From Onishia niordana (lineage in GTDB: Bacteria > Pseudomonadota > Gammaproteobacteria > Pseudomonadales > Halomonadaceae): a DNA stretch of 64,000 bases. A program made the position numbers and the translations under genes. Where the stretch lies: assembly GCF_004798965.1 (NCBI RefSeq), contig NZ_SDSD01000002.1, positions 1-64,000 on the forward strand, written 5' to 3'. Under the pieces are notes generated by a model. That model had not been told where the DNA came from and searched no databases. It saw only the letters and a program-made list of their open reading frames with translations. Positions 36,012 to 43,854 of the stretch are shown here, piece after piece; the first letter of the stretch is position 1; every line of letters starts with the position of its first letter.

Positions 36012-36752
36012 TTAACCGCCAGCCCCGGAGCCAGTACCACCGGCACCGCCGCCGCTACCCCCACTTCCGCCATTGCCGCCGGCGCCGCTGCCGCCTCCAC
36101 CGGAACCACTACCACCGGAACCGCTACCACCTCCACCGGAACCGCCGCTGCCGCCTCCAGAGCCACCATTCCCGCCGCCGCCGGAACCACCACCGCCGCC
36201 GCCGGAACCACCGCCGCCACCGCCGGAACCACCGCCGCCACCGCCGGAACCACCGCCGCCGCCGCCGGAACCACCGCCACCGCCGCCGGAACCACCGCCA
36301 CCGCCGCCGCCGGAACCACCGCCACCGCCGCCGCCGGAACCACCGCCACCGCCACCGCCGGTAGCATCATCACCAGGATCAGTGGGATCGGGATCGGGGT
36401 CGGGAGCAGGAGCGGGATCGGTTGGATCGGTTGGGTCGGTTGGGTCAGTTACGGGTGGCTCGAGGCCGGGTGTTCCAGGCGGCGGGTCTACTGCTGCCAC
36501 TTGAAAGATGAAACCACTACAGCCGTCCTCAAAGCCACTACCGCACCCGCCGCCGCCTGCTGCCGGCGCTTCGAAATCATCGACCAGGGCATCCAGCTCC
36601 CTTTCCGTCAGAGTGTCATTGCCGATTTCTGACATCGCATCCTCTGGCAACGGACGCGAAAAACTCTCTTCCGATGACGATTGCGCCAGGGCACCTGACG
36701 ATGACAAACAACCGATTGCCACCACCAGGGCCGTCAATTTGAACTTGTGCAT
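36012..36752 (-). CDS. Glycine-rich exported protein
   Basis: The 246-residue precursor has a signal peptide (residues 1-24, LTALVVAIGCLSSSGALAQ). A short region of ordinary composition follows (SEIGNDTLTERELDALVDDFEAP), then a two-cysteine segment (GGGGCGSGFEDGCSGF) and an acidic Asp-Pro-Thr repeat (DPTDPTDPTDP). The final ~115 residues are almost only glycine and serine. The tail is encoded by a 20-24 bp repeat built on GGCGGTTCCGGCGGC codons, so its length is likely to vary by slippage. The start at 36752 has GGGGGCAGG upstream. I do not recognise the family. It may be a flexible periplasmic or surface linker. Confidence 0.7.
   Translation of the reverse strand: MHKFKLTALVVAIGCLSSSGALAQSSSEESFSRPLPEDAMSEIGNDTLTERELDALVDDFEAPAAGGGGCGSGFEDGCSGFIFQVAAVDPPPGTPGLEPPVTDPTDPTDPTDPAPAPDPDPDPTDPGDDATGGGGGGGSGGGGGGGSGGGGGGGSGGGGGGSGGGGGGSGGGGGGSGGGGGGSGGGGGGSGGGGNGGSGGGSGGSGGGGSGSGGSGSGGGGSGAGGNGGSGGSGGGAGGTGSGAGG
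36060..36362 (-). repeat. Short-unit coding repeats in the glycine-rich gene
   Basis: Units of 18-24 bp of the form TCCGGCGGCGGTGGC recur without interruption through about 300 bp. The repeats keep the frame and encode Gly(3-7)-Ser blocks. The antisense frame is also open (proline-rich), which is a by-product of the repeat. Confidence 0.8.
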
Positions 36753-36954
36753 TGCCTGCCCCCTTGCTGCTGCTGTCGCTCGCCTGACGCATCGCCTCTC
36801 GGCCTGCGCAAAACATTTTGTTACACACCTGCATAGCATGGTTACCTACTACCCCATTCACCATCGGAAAAGGGCATGGTTCTTCGGCAGCAAGATCAGC
36901 AATCAAAATGCTCAGGGACGCACTAGAATCGTCATGCTTGGAGGGAGGAAAACA

Positions 36955-37404
36955 CTAACCATCGATGGGCAGGATAGCGATGATATGGTCTTCAAGGGCC
37001 TCTTCAGGCACCTCTTTCTGGGACACAGCAAAACTTGCCACACTGATGCCCTTGCGATGCACCCTGGCGGGGTCACCGGAAATCAGCGGATGCCAGCCGG
37101 CTAGCTTGCGACCTTCATGAAGGCGTCGATAGGCACATGAATGCGGTAGCCAGCGAAAATCATCGACTCTTGCTACCGTCAGTTGGGTACAGTCGGGCAC
37201 GCGGGCAAAACGATTCTCGTAATCGCTGCAGCGACAGGACGAAATATCCAGCAGTTCGCAGGCCACATTGAGCACGGCCACATCCCCACTGACTTCATCC
37301 TCGATCTTGAGCAGGCAACATTGACCGCACCCATCGCACAGCGCTTCCCATTCCGTGTCACTCAACTCTTCGAGGGGGTAACGCTCCCAGAAACGCTCTC
37401 GCAT
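36955..37404 (-). CDS. ycgN: YcgN family cysteine-cluster protein
   Basis: The 149-residue protein is a UPF0260 member. It opens with the family block RERFWERYPLEELSDTEWEALCDGCGQCCLLK, carrying the C-x2-C-x2-CC cluster. It continues with CELLDISSCRC, DCTQLT and LPHSCAYRRL. The cysteines probably bind iron or zinc; the function is unknown. GGAG precedes the ATG at 37404. It follows ycgL by 53 bp and ends the dnaX-to-ycgN strand, matching the ycgL/ycgN neighbourhood of other gammaproteobacteria. Confidence 0.9.
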   Translation of the reverse strand: MRERFWERYPLEELSDTEWEALCDGCGQCCLLKIEDEVSGDVAVLNVACELLDISSCRCSDYENRFARVPDCTQLTVARVDDFRWLPHSCAYRRLHEGRKLAGWHPLISGDPARVHRKGISVASFAVSQKEVPEEALEDHIIAILPIDG

Positions 37405-37457
37405 GGGGACTCCTTGATGCGCAACCGGGCGCAGATGACGATGCGACGCCAAAGGCG

Positions 37458-37763
37458 TCAGTAACTTGGCCGAATCGGTGTGCGATAGAGATCCAGCAGA
37501 TAGGACTCCTTGGCAGGCGGCATCTGCAAGTAGAAGCCCTTTTCATCGATAGCGGCCATCACATCACAGGCCTTGGCACGAGACAGTTTCTTGCCAGGCG
37601 TCAGGATCATGGTAAGCACGGGCTCAGGCTTGCCGAAATGCTCAAGCAACTCATGCGGCACATCCTTCATCCCGTTACGTTTATCGACGTAGAGATACAT
37701 CTCGTCCTGACGTGAACTCTTGAAGATTTCACAAAGTAACTTGCGAGCAGTTGCGTCACTCAT
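37458..37763 (-). CDS. ycgL: YcgL domain protein
   Basis: The 101-residue protein matches the YcgL family in length and in the blocks CEIFKSSRQDEMYLYVDKR, LLEHFGKPEPVLTMILTPGKKLSRA and GFYLQMPP. Its function is not known. Its ATG shares one base with the rnd stop codon (TAATG), so the two are translated together. Confidence 0.92.
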   Translation of the reverse strand: MSDATARKLLCEIFKSSRQDEMYLYVDKRNGMKDVPHELLEHFGKPEPVLTMILTPGKKLSRAKACDVMAAIDEKGFYLQMPPAKESYLLDLYRTPIRPSY

Positions 37764-38905
37764 TAAGTGTTTACCTGATTGAGGGCATCGGCCAAATCAT
37801 CGGCCAGGCACTGACCGCGCCAGCCATTTGGCAGGATCAAGGGACGATGTAGCAGGCTTGCGGCCACCAGCGCCTCGATGTCGCGACGACGCATCAGCAC
37901 CTCAGGCGCGATGCCTAGGGCTTCAGCCTGTGCCGTGATCACCTGTTTTAGCGCCTTGTAGCGTTTCTTGAAGGGGCCAGTAAGCGGAGATGGCAACGCT
38001 TCAGCAAGCTCGGCCTCATCGCAATGGCGCGCCTCGCGCACCAGCGCCAGTAGAGTATCCCCCTCACGTTTGATCACGCCAGGTTTCAGGCCCTCGACCT
38101 GTGCCAGGCCATGACGGTCCTTGGGCATGCGCTCTGCAATCGCATAGAGCAGCTTGTCGTTGACAAGCCAGCCACGGGGCAGGTTGCGGGCACGCGCCTC
38201 GCCTTCTCGCCAGGTGGTCAGGCGGCGGTAGGCCTCGATCTGGGGACGTTCGAGACGCCACAGCTGGCGATGCCGCAGGTACCACTGGCCATCGGCATCA
38301 GTGCTGCGTCCCGCCTGGCCGACGATCGCCGCACAGTCCGCTTCGAGCCAGTCGAGCCGTCCGTGCATTTCCAGTGCTGCACGCTGAGCCTCCCAGACGT
38401 CCAGCAGATAAATCACGTCCAGAGCCGCATAACGACACTGGGACTCAGACAGCGGACGCTCAAGCCAATCGGAGCGCGTCTCGTCCTTGGGCAAAACGTG
38501 GCCCGTCCAGTGCTCTACCAGCCGCTGATATCCCATCGCCGGGTCTTCGCTGAGCAGCGCCTGCGCGACCTGCGTATCAACGAGCGGCCAAACGCTTACC
38601 CCCGCCCAGCTGCCCAACACTTCGAGATCTTCGCTACTGGCATGCAAAAGTTTAAGCGGCCCCTCAGACAGCAGGGCCTTTAAAGCGGGAGTAGCGGCAA
38701 CCGCCTGAGGATCGACCAGATAGGCCGTCTCGCCGGCACAGAGCTGCACCAACGCCGGGACGGGATAGAATGTCGACTCGCGGAAGAACTCGGTATCCAG
38801 TGCCAGAGTATCAGCGCTTAAAAGCGCCTCGCAGGCCTCATTGAGCGCCTGCGGGGTATCAATCCAGCGAATATCGAGATCGCGATTTTCGGGTGCCAGG
38901 GACAT
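37763..38905 (-). CDS. rnd: Ribonuclease D
   Basis: The 380-residue 3'-5' exoribonuclease trims tRNA precursors. The DEDD catalytic acids are visible in ALDTEFFRESTFYP, LLHASSEDLEVL and YAALDVIYLLDVW. Two HRDC-type helical regions follow (residues ~205-370). The ATG at 38905 agrees with the family N-terminus (IRWIDTPQALNEAC); an in-frame ATG 20 codons upstream lies close to the recR stop and is less likely. It is followed by ycgL in a one-base overlap. Confidence 0.94.
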   Translation of the reverse strand: MSLAPENRDLDIRWIDTPQALNEACEALLSADTLALDTEFFRESTFYPVPALVQLCAGETAYLVDPQAVAATPALKALLSEGPLKLLHASSEDLEVLGSWAGVSVWPLVDTQVAQALLSEDPAMGYQRLVEHWTGHVLPKDETRSDWLERPLSESQCRYAALDVIYLLDVWEAQRAALEMHGRLDWLEADCAAIVGQAGRSTDADGQWYLRHRQLWRLERPQIEAYRRLTTWREGEARARNLPRGWLVNDKLLYAIAERMPKDRHGLAQVEGLKPGVIKREGDTLLALVREARHCDEAELAEALPSPLTGPFKKRYKALKQVITAQAEALGIAPEVLMRRRDIEALVAASLLHRPLILPNGWRGQCLADDLADALNQVNT

Positions 38906-38936
38906 AGGGTTTCCAAGTAGTACGGCAGGCGTCGAC

Positions 38937-39542
38937 TCACTCTCCGGAAAAGGGCAAGCGACCATTGAAGGCGCGGCTCAAGGTGCCGCCGTCGACATAT
39001 TCCAGCTCTCCGCCCATGGGAACGCCATAGGCAAGGCGCGACAGACGAATCTCGCGACCAATGAGCTGGTTGGCGATGTAATGCGCTGTGGCTTCGCCCT
39101 CCACGGTGGGATTGGTGGCCAAAATCACCTCATCCACCCCCTCTTCAGCGAGACGCGCGTCGAGTTGATCGAGGCCGATATCATCAGGGCCTATGCCATC
39201 GAGAGGGGATAGGTGGCCATGCAGGACAAAATACTGGCCGTGATAACCGCCGGCCTCCTCGATCGCCAGCATATCCGCGGGCGATTCCACTACACACAAG
39301 AGCCGCTCATCGCGGCGCGTGCTGCTGCAGAGCCCACACAGCTCTTCTTCGGTCAGGGTGCGGCAACGCCGGCAATAGCCGACTTCCGCCAATGCCTGGG
39401 AGAGCACGGCCGCCAGGCGCTCACCCCCTTGTCGTTCGCGCTCGAGCAGGTGCAAGGCCATGCGCTGTGCGGTCTTGGGCCCCACCCCCGGCAACACACG
39501 CAACGATTCCAGCAAACGGTCAACGAGGGGCGAGAAGCTCAT
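38937..39542 (-). CDS. recR: Recombination protein RecR
   Basis: The 201-residue protein has the RecR order: a helix-hairpin-helix ([17 protein letters not shown]), a four-cysteine zinc finger ([16 protein letters not shown]) and a Toprim domain with [15 protein letters not shown]. It loads RecA on gapped DNA with RecFO. Its start codon shares its first base with the ebfC stop at 39542. The neighbourhood dnaX-ebfC-recR is nearly universal in this group. Confidence 0.96.
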   Translation of the reverse strand: MSFSPLVDRLLESLRVLPGVGPKTAQRMALHLLERERQGGERLAAVLSQALAEVGYCRRCRTLTEEELCGLCSSTRRDERLLCVVESPADMLAIEEAGGYHGQYFVLHGHLSPLDGIGPDDIGLDQLDARLAEEGVDEVILATNPTVEGEATAHYIANQLIGREIRLSRLAYGVPMGGELEYVDGGTLSRAFNGRLPFSGE

Positions 39543-39868
39543 CAGAACGGCATCTTGAAGCCGGGCGGCAGGTTCAAGCCAGCGGTTGCCTCTTCCATCT
39601 GCGCCTTGGAAGCCGCCTCAACCTTGCGTACGGCATCGTTGACCGCAGCGGCCAGCAAGTCTTCGAGAAGCTCCTTGTCTTCTTCCATGATGCTCGGGTC
39701 GATATCGACATTACTGACATCATGGCGGCCATTCATGGTGATCTTGATCATGCCGGCGCCGGCTTCACCCTGGACTTCAGCCTTGGCGGCCTCTTCCTGG
39801 GCGTGCTGCATTTTTTCCTGCATTTCCTGAGCCTGCTTCATCAGGTTGTCCATGCCACCTTTCATCAT
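39542..39868 (-). CDS. ebfC: YbaB/EbfC nucleoid-associated protein
   Basis: The 108-residue protein has the YbaB/EbfC features: a methionine-rich helical start ([18 protein letters not shown]), the strand pair around [28 protein letters not shown] and a C-terminal helix. It binds DNA as a dimer. It lies between dnaX and recR with a one-base overlap to recR. GGAATCTC precedes the tandem ATGs. Confidence 0.94.
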   Translation of the reverse strand: MMKGGMDNLMKQAQEMQEKMQHAQEEAAKAEVQGEAGAGMIKITMNGRHDVSNVDIDPSIMEEDKELLEDLLAAAVNDAVRKVEAASKAQMEEATAGLNLPPGFKMPF

Positions 39869-39912
39869 GGTGAGATTCCTCTTGAGTCGTATTGGATCGT
39901 AAACCAGAGACG

Positions 39913-42093
39913 TCAGGCCGAATCAGGATTCTGTCGGGGTTCGACGCTGGTTTCCACCAGCCGAGCCCCAAAGGTCGACTGGAGTTTCTGAATATGCGGG
40001 TCAGCCTTGAGCGCTTCAACCGCAACCGCATGACGTTCTGTAGCGATGCGCTCTGACTGGCCTCGGGGCGTTTCCACCGTTTCTGGGATCTCGCCGACCT
40101 CGATACGCACCTTCCGATCAACGCCCGCATCAGCCAATGCCTGCTGGATGCGCTTGACGTGGACTTCGGCATTCATGGCCGACTGGGAAGGCGCCAGGCG
40201 CAAATCCAGCTGATCGCCGTCGTCCTGTTCGACAACGCAATGGGCCGCCAGGTTGCGCGTCAAGCCACCAAGCCCCAACTGCTCGAAAAGACCAAGCCAG
40301 GCCGCCTGGTTCAAGCGAGCATCGGCTTCATTATGCGAAGGCGCCGGCATGGTCTCGGCCGCTATGGAAGAGGTTTCTGACCGCCCAGAGGGCTTAACCA
40401 CCTCATCGGCTGCCTCCTCGACTGCTGACGACGGGGAATCCAACGATTGGGAGGCCGGCGTGCCTGGCGCCACCGCTTCCTGGGGCTCTGACGCCATTGA
40501 AGGCTCGGGCTCGGGCTCGGGAACATGAGATGACGGACTACCTGCGTCCACGGCGTCAGACACCGCTGCCGAGGCGTATTCCTCGTCGTCCTGCCAGGCG
40601 GGCGCTTCAACGCCTTGGAGGGAAGCCGCCGACTGAGCTGCCGGATCGTTTGGTATGTCCTCTGGCAAGGCTTCCCAGGGAGGCGGCAGCTCGCTGGCTG
40701 GCCGCGCCTTTTCACCCCCCCGGGGGGGTGATGTCTCGACTGACGTCGGTGTGTCCGGGCCCGCAGGGGCGGTCGGCGACAGCTTGTCCTGAGATCCTTC
40801 CGCCGAGGCCGGCGTGGGAGACGCATGAGGCATCACATCTGGCGCAGCAGCACCGACGACAGAAGCGGGTTCCTGGGAAGCTGGCGCGCTCTGGCTTGCG
40901 GCTGGCGTGCTCTCGGCGGGAGATTCAGGCGTCTGCTCTGGGACTGCATCGCCGGTCATTGGCAAGGGCGTCTGGGCCGGCTTGGGAACGCCCTGGGGTC
41001 GGAAGGCCAGCATGCGCAATAACGTCATCTCGAGCGCCGTGCGCGGCTCCGGCGCCTGGTCCATATCGCCACGGCCCTGCAAGCCAATCTGATAATAGAG
41101 CTGAACATCCTCGGCGGTGAAGCGCGACGCCAGCGTCAGCAGGACCTCGCGGTCACCGTGGCCATTATCGAGGGCGCCGGGCACCATTTGGGCTACCGCC
41201 AGGCGGTGCAGGACACCCAGTAGGTCATCGAGCACGCCGGCAAAATCCGGCCCCTGCTCAGCAAGCGACGCGACTTCATTCAGCACCCGTGAAGCATCGA
41301 CTTCGGCCAGTGCTTCGAGCAGCGTCAGCACATGGCGTTGATCCAAGGTGCCTAGCATGGCGGCGACGTCGCCTTGGCGCACCTGACCCTGGCCGAAGGC
41401 AATGGCCTGATCGGTCAGACTCATGGCATCGCGCATTGAGCCATCGGCTGCCTTGCCAAGCAGCCACAGGGCGCTTTCATCGAAAGATACGCCTTCAACC
41501 TCGAGCACCTTGCTCAGATGCTCGACAATGCGCTCTGGCGGCATATTCTTGAGGGTAAACTGCAGGCAGCGCGACAGCACCGTGACGGGAAGCTTCTGCG
41601 GGTCGGTCGTGGCGAGCAGGAACTTCACATGCGGCGGCGGCTCTTCGAGTGTCTTGAGCAGCGCATTGAAACTGTGAGTCGAGAGCATGTGTACCTCATC
41701 GATAAGGTACACCTTGTAACGCCCCTGGGTGGGCGCGTACTGCACATTGTCGAGCAACTCGCGTGTATCCTCGACCTTGGTACGCGAAGCAGCATCGACC
41801 TCCAGCAGGTCGACGAAGCGTCCATCGTCGATGGATCGACAGTTTTCACACTGACCACAGGGTGTCGATGTAACGCCGCTATCATCATTGCCGTTGGCGG
41901 TGCAGTTCAGGCACTTGGCCAGGATGCGCGCCAGGGTCGTCTTGCCGACGCCGCGGGTTCCGGTGAACAGATAGGCGTGGTGCAAGCGTCCCTGATCCAG
42001 AGCGTTGACCAGCGCGCGCTGAACGTGCTCCTGCCCTACCAGTTCATGGAAGGTGCGGGGACGCCATTTGCGGGCCAAGACCTGATAGCTCAT
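39913..42093 (-). CDS. dnaX: DNA polymerase III tau/gamma subunit
   Basis: The 726-residue tau subunit is the clamp-loader motor. Walker A is GTRGVGKTT, the zinc cysteines lie in CLNCTA...CGQCENC, Walker B/DExx is LIDEVHML, and domain III ends near residue 375. A low-complexity Pro/Glu/Ser linker (residues ~380-600) follows. The final domains (~600-726) should bind DnaB and the alpha subunit. At residues 456-460 the message reads CCC CCC CGG GGG GGT and has all the elements of a -1 frameshift, giving a 460-residue gamma (E. coli gamma is 431 of 643). The 4.5S RNA gene lies 164 bp upstream. Confidence 0.96.
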   Translation of the reverse strand: MSYQVLARKWRPRTFHELVGQEHVQRALVNALDQGRLHHAYLFTGTRGVGKTTLARILAKCLNCTANGNDDSGVTSTPCGQCENCRSIDDGRFVDLLEVDAASRTKVEDTRELLDNVQYAPTQGRYKVYLIDEVHMLSTHSFNALLKTLEEPPPHVKFLLATTDPQKLPVTVLSRCLQFTLKNMPPERIVEHLSKVLEVEGVSFDESALWLLGKAADGSMRDAMSLTDQAIAFGQGQVRQGDVAAMLGTLDQRHVLTLLEALAEVDASRVLNEVASLAEQGPDFAGVLDDLLGVLHRLAVAQMVPGALDNGHGDREVLLTLASRFTAEDVQLYYQIGLQGRGDMDQAPEPRTALEMTLLRMLAFRPQGVPKPAQTPLPMTGDAVPEQTPESPAESTPAASQSAPASQEPASVVGAAAPDVMPHASPTPASAEGSQDKLSPTAPAGPDTPTSVETSPPRGGEKARPASELPPPWEALPEDIPNDPAAQSAASLQGVEAPAWQDDEEYASAAVSDAVDAGSPSSHVPEPEPEPSMASEPQEAVAPGTPASQSLDSPSSAVEEAADEVVKPSGRSETSSIAAETMPAPSHNEADARLNQAAWLGLFEQLGLGGLTRNLAAHCVVEQDDGDQLDLRLAPSQSAMNAEVHVKRIQQALADAGVDRKVRIEVGEIPETVETPRGQSERIATERHAVAVEALKADPHIQKLQSTFGARLVETSVEPRQNPDSA
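40683..40731 (-). promoter_or_regulatory. Candidate programmed -1 frameshift signal in dnaX
   Basis: The heptamer G GGG GGT occupies 40714-40720 on the minus strand, and the -1 frame stop TGA is 40712-40714. After 8 unpaired bases a stem-loop (40683-40705) begins: GCGG and CAGC arms, a one-base bulge and a 6-base loop. The heptamer lies in a C7G7 palindrome (40712-40731). Confidence 0.6.
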
Positions 42094-42256
42094 GCAGCAC
42101 GAGATCCTTTCATCGAATATAGACGACGCCGTTCATCGCACGACGCAAGGCCAGGCGTATTGCCTGAATCGGTGGGTATTCTAGCCGCTGGAGCTCAAGG
42201 CCGAAAGACAAGGAGGGAGTACATACAAAGAGACAGGAATTTCGTCCTGAAATGGA

Positions 42257-42366
<110 letters not shown>

Positions 42367-42368
42367 AT

Positions 42369-42412
42369 AACGACTCGAACATTTACAATTTGATACTACT
42401 TCAAATGCAAGC
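42369..42412 (-). promoter_or_regulatory. Possible ffs promoter
   Basis: Upstream of ffs the minus strand has TTGCAT, a 17-base spacer and TGTAAA, the latter about 20 bases before the RNA start. Matches to the sigma-70 consensus are moderate. Confidence 0.35.
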
Positions 42413-42585
42413 CGCTGAATTGAACGGCGCGTCGAGCGAGACGCAATATAACAGTAGGTTAGCGTGTCCGCAAGGGCACATGATCTTCGTAAGCGGTGAG
42501 GCCGGACATCGTCTTTCTAGTCTAGGCTTAGAGGTGTAGCTTGGTGATAACCAACAAGATCACGTACCAATGGTAAGGGAGCGTT

Positions 42586-43809
42586 ATGCAGAAGGATTCC
42601 AACAAAGGCTATATCGCACTGCTGGGCTGGAGCCTTAGCGCAATCGAGGCCGCCGAAAGCTATGATCGCCGCTATGTGGTGGTCGCGCCGGACTGGGCTG
42701 AGGATTATTGCAAAAAACACGACATTCCCTATGTCCCCTGGAACTTCGAGCGCCTCAATGATCGCTCCATGGAAATCGCCGAAACCCTGAGAGACATGGG
42801 GGTTGACGTTTCCATTCCGTTGTTCGAAGAGACCGTAGAGTGGGCGGGTGCGATCAACTCCGTATTGCTCGACAGCCCACGCCTGTATGGCCAATCACTG
42901 CTGCTGCGTGACAAGGCGCTGATGAAGCGCCGCGCTCAGCTGGGCGGCATCCGTGTGGGTATCTTCGAAGAAGCGCACGACAAGGAAGACGTGATTCGCT
43001 TCCTGAAGCGCGTCAACCAGACGCTGCTCAAACTCGACGGTGACCCCAACGACCCGATCCATCTCAAGGCCTTCGATAAGGCTGGCTGCCTGGGTCACCG
43101 CGTGATCCGCACCCCGGACGAGATCGATACGATTCCCGACGAAGAATTCCCGGTGCTGATGGAATCGCACCTGGATGGCTGGGAATTCGCGGTCGAGGCC
43201 TGGATTCACAACGGCAAGATCGCCTTCCTCAACATTTCCGAGTATGTAACGCTTGGGTATTCGGTGTTCGTCCCGGCCTCTCCGGAGCTTGAAAGGTACC
43301 GTGAGCAGATCACGACGCAGATCGAGAAGCTGATCAAGGCCTTCGACATCGAGTTCGGCATCATTCATCCCGAGTACTTCGTGACCAACGATGGCGAAAT
43401 GTACTTCGGCGAAGTCGCCTATCGTCCGCCGGGCTTCAAGGTGTTCGAACTGCTTGAGCGCGTCTATGGGTTCAATGCCTACCAGGCATCTATGCTGGTC
43501 TTCGATCCCAACACCACCGCAGAGGAGGTCAAGGCATTCTTCCCGAAGGAAGTGGTCGATGCCGACGGCTTTGCCGGCTGCTTCGGTGTCTATCCGCGCC
43601 GCCGTGTGGTCAGCAAGCTGGAGATTCCCGAAGAGGTCGAGGATCATCCCTACTTCGAGTCTCACGAGCTGACCTCGCCCATGGAAGAAACGGTCACCAA
43701 GCGTACCGCCTTTGGCACGCACTGGGGCCTGGTTTACTTCAAGGGTGACGAAGCAGCACGCATGAAAGATCTGCTCAAACACATGGAAGATCTTGATTTC
43801 TATGTCTGA
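42586..43809 (+). CDS. ATP-grasp ligase, copy A
   Basis: The 407-residue protein is an ATP-grasp carboxylate-amine ligase. After an N-terminal Rossmann-like part (GYIALLGWSLSAIEAA) come the ATP-lid strands (LMESHLDGWEFAVEAWIHNG) and the metal site GEVAYRPPG, in which the usual asparagine of E-x-N-x-R is alanine. AGGGAG precedes the ATG. It is about three-quarters identical by eye to the gene at 54242-55549 but lacks that gene's ~37-residue N-terminal extension. The next gene follows after 45 bp. Substrate and product are unknown; the enzyme probably forms an amide or peptide bond. Confidence 0.85.
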   Translation: MQKDSNKGYIALLGWSLSAIEAAESYDRRYVVVAPDWAEDYCKKHDIPYVPWNFERLNDRSMEIAETLRDMGVDVSIPLFEETVEWAGAINSVLLDSPRLYGQSLLLRDKALMKRRAQLGGIRVGIFEEAHDKEDVIRFLKRVNQTLLKLDGDPNDPIHLKAFDKAGCLGHRVIRTPDEIDTIPDEEFPVLMESHLDGWEFAVEAWIHNGKIAFLNISEYVTLGYSVFVPASPELERYREQITTQIEKLIKAFDIEFGIIHPEYFVTNDGEMYFGEVAYRPPGFKVFELLERVYGFNAYQASMLVFDPNTTAEEVKAFFPKEVVDADGFAGCFGVYPRRRVVSKLEIPEEVEDHPYFESHELTSPMEETVTKRTAFGTHWGLVYFKGDEAARMKDLLKHMEDLDFYV

Positions 43810-43854
43810 TACTGACGACATGGAAAGCATGCAAGCCTGATACAAGGAGTCTGC

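Noticed and set aside
36073..36504. A proline-rich 143-residue frame (PPPPEPP repeats)
   Set aside because: It is the complement of the Gly/Ser repeat in the exported protein, which has a signal peptide and a start site on the minus strand.
40362..40826. A 154-residue minus-strand gene within dnaX
   Set aside because: It is the third frame of the dnaX linker; it matters only as the +1 frame of the G run.
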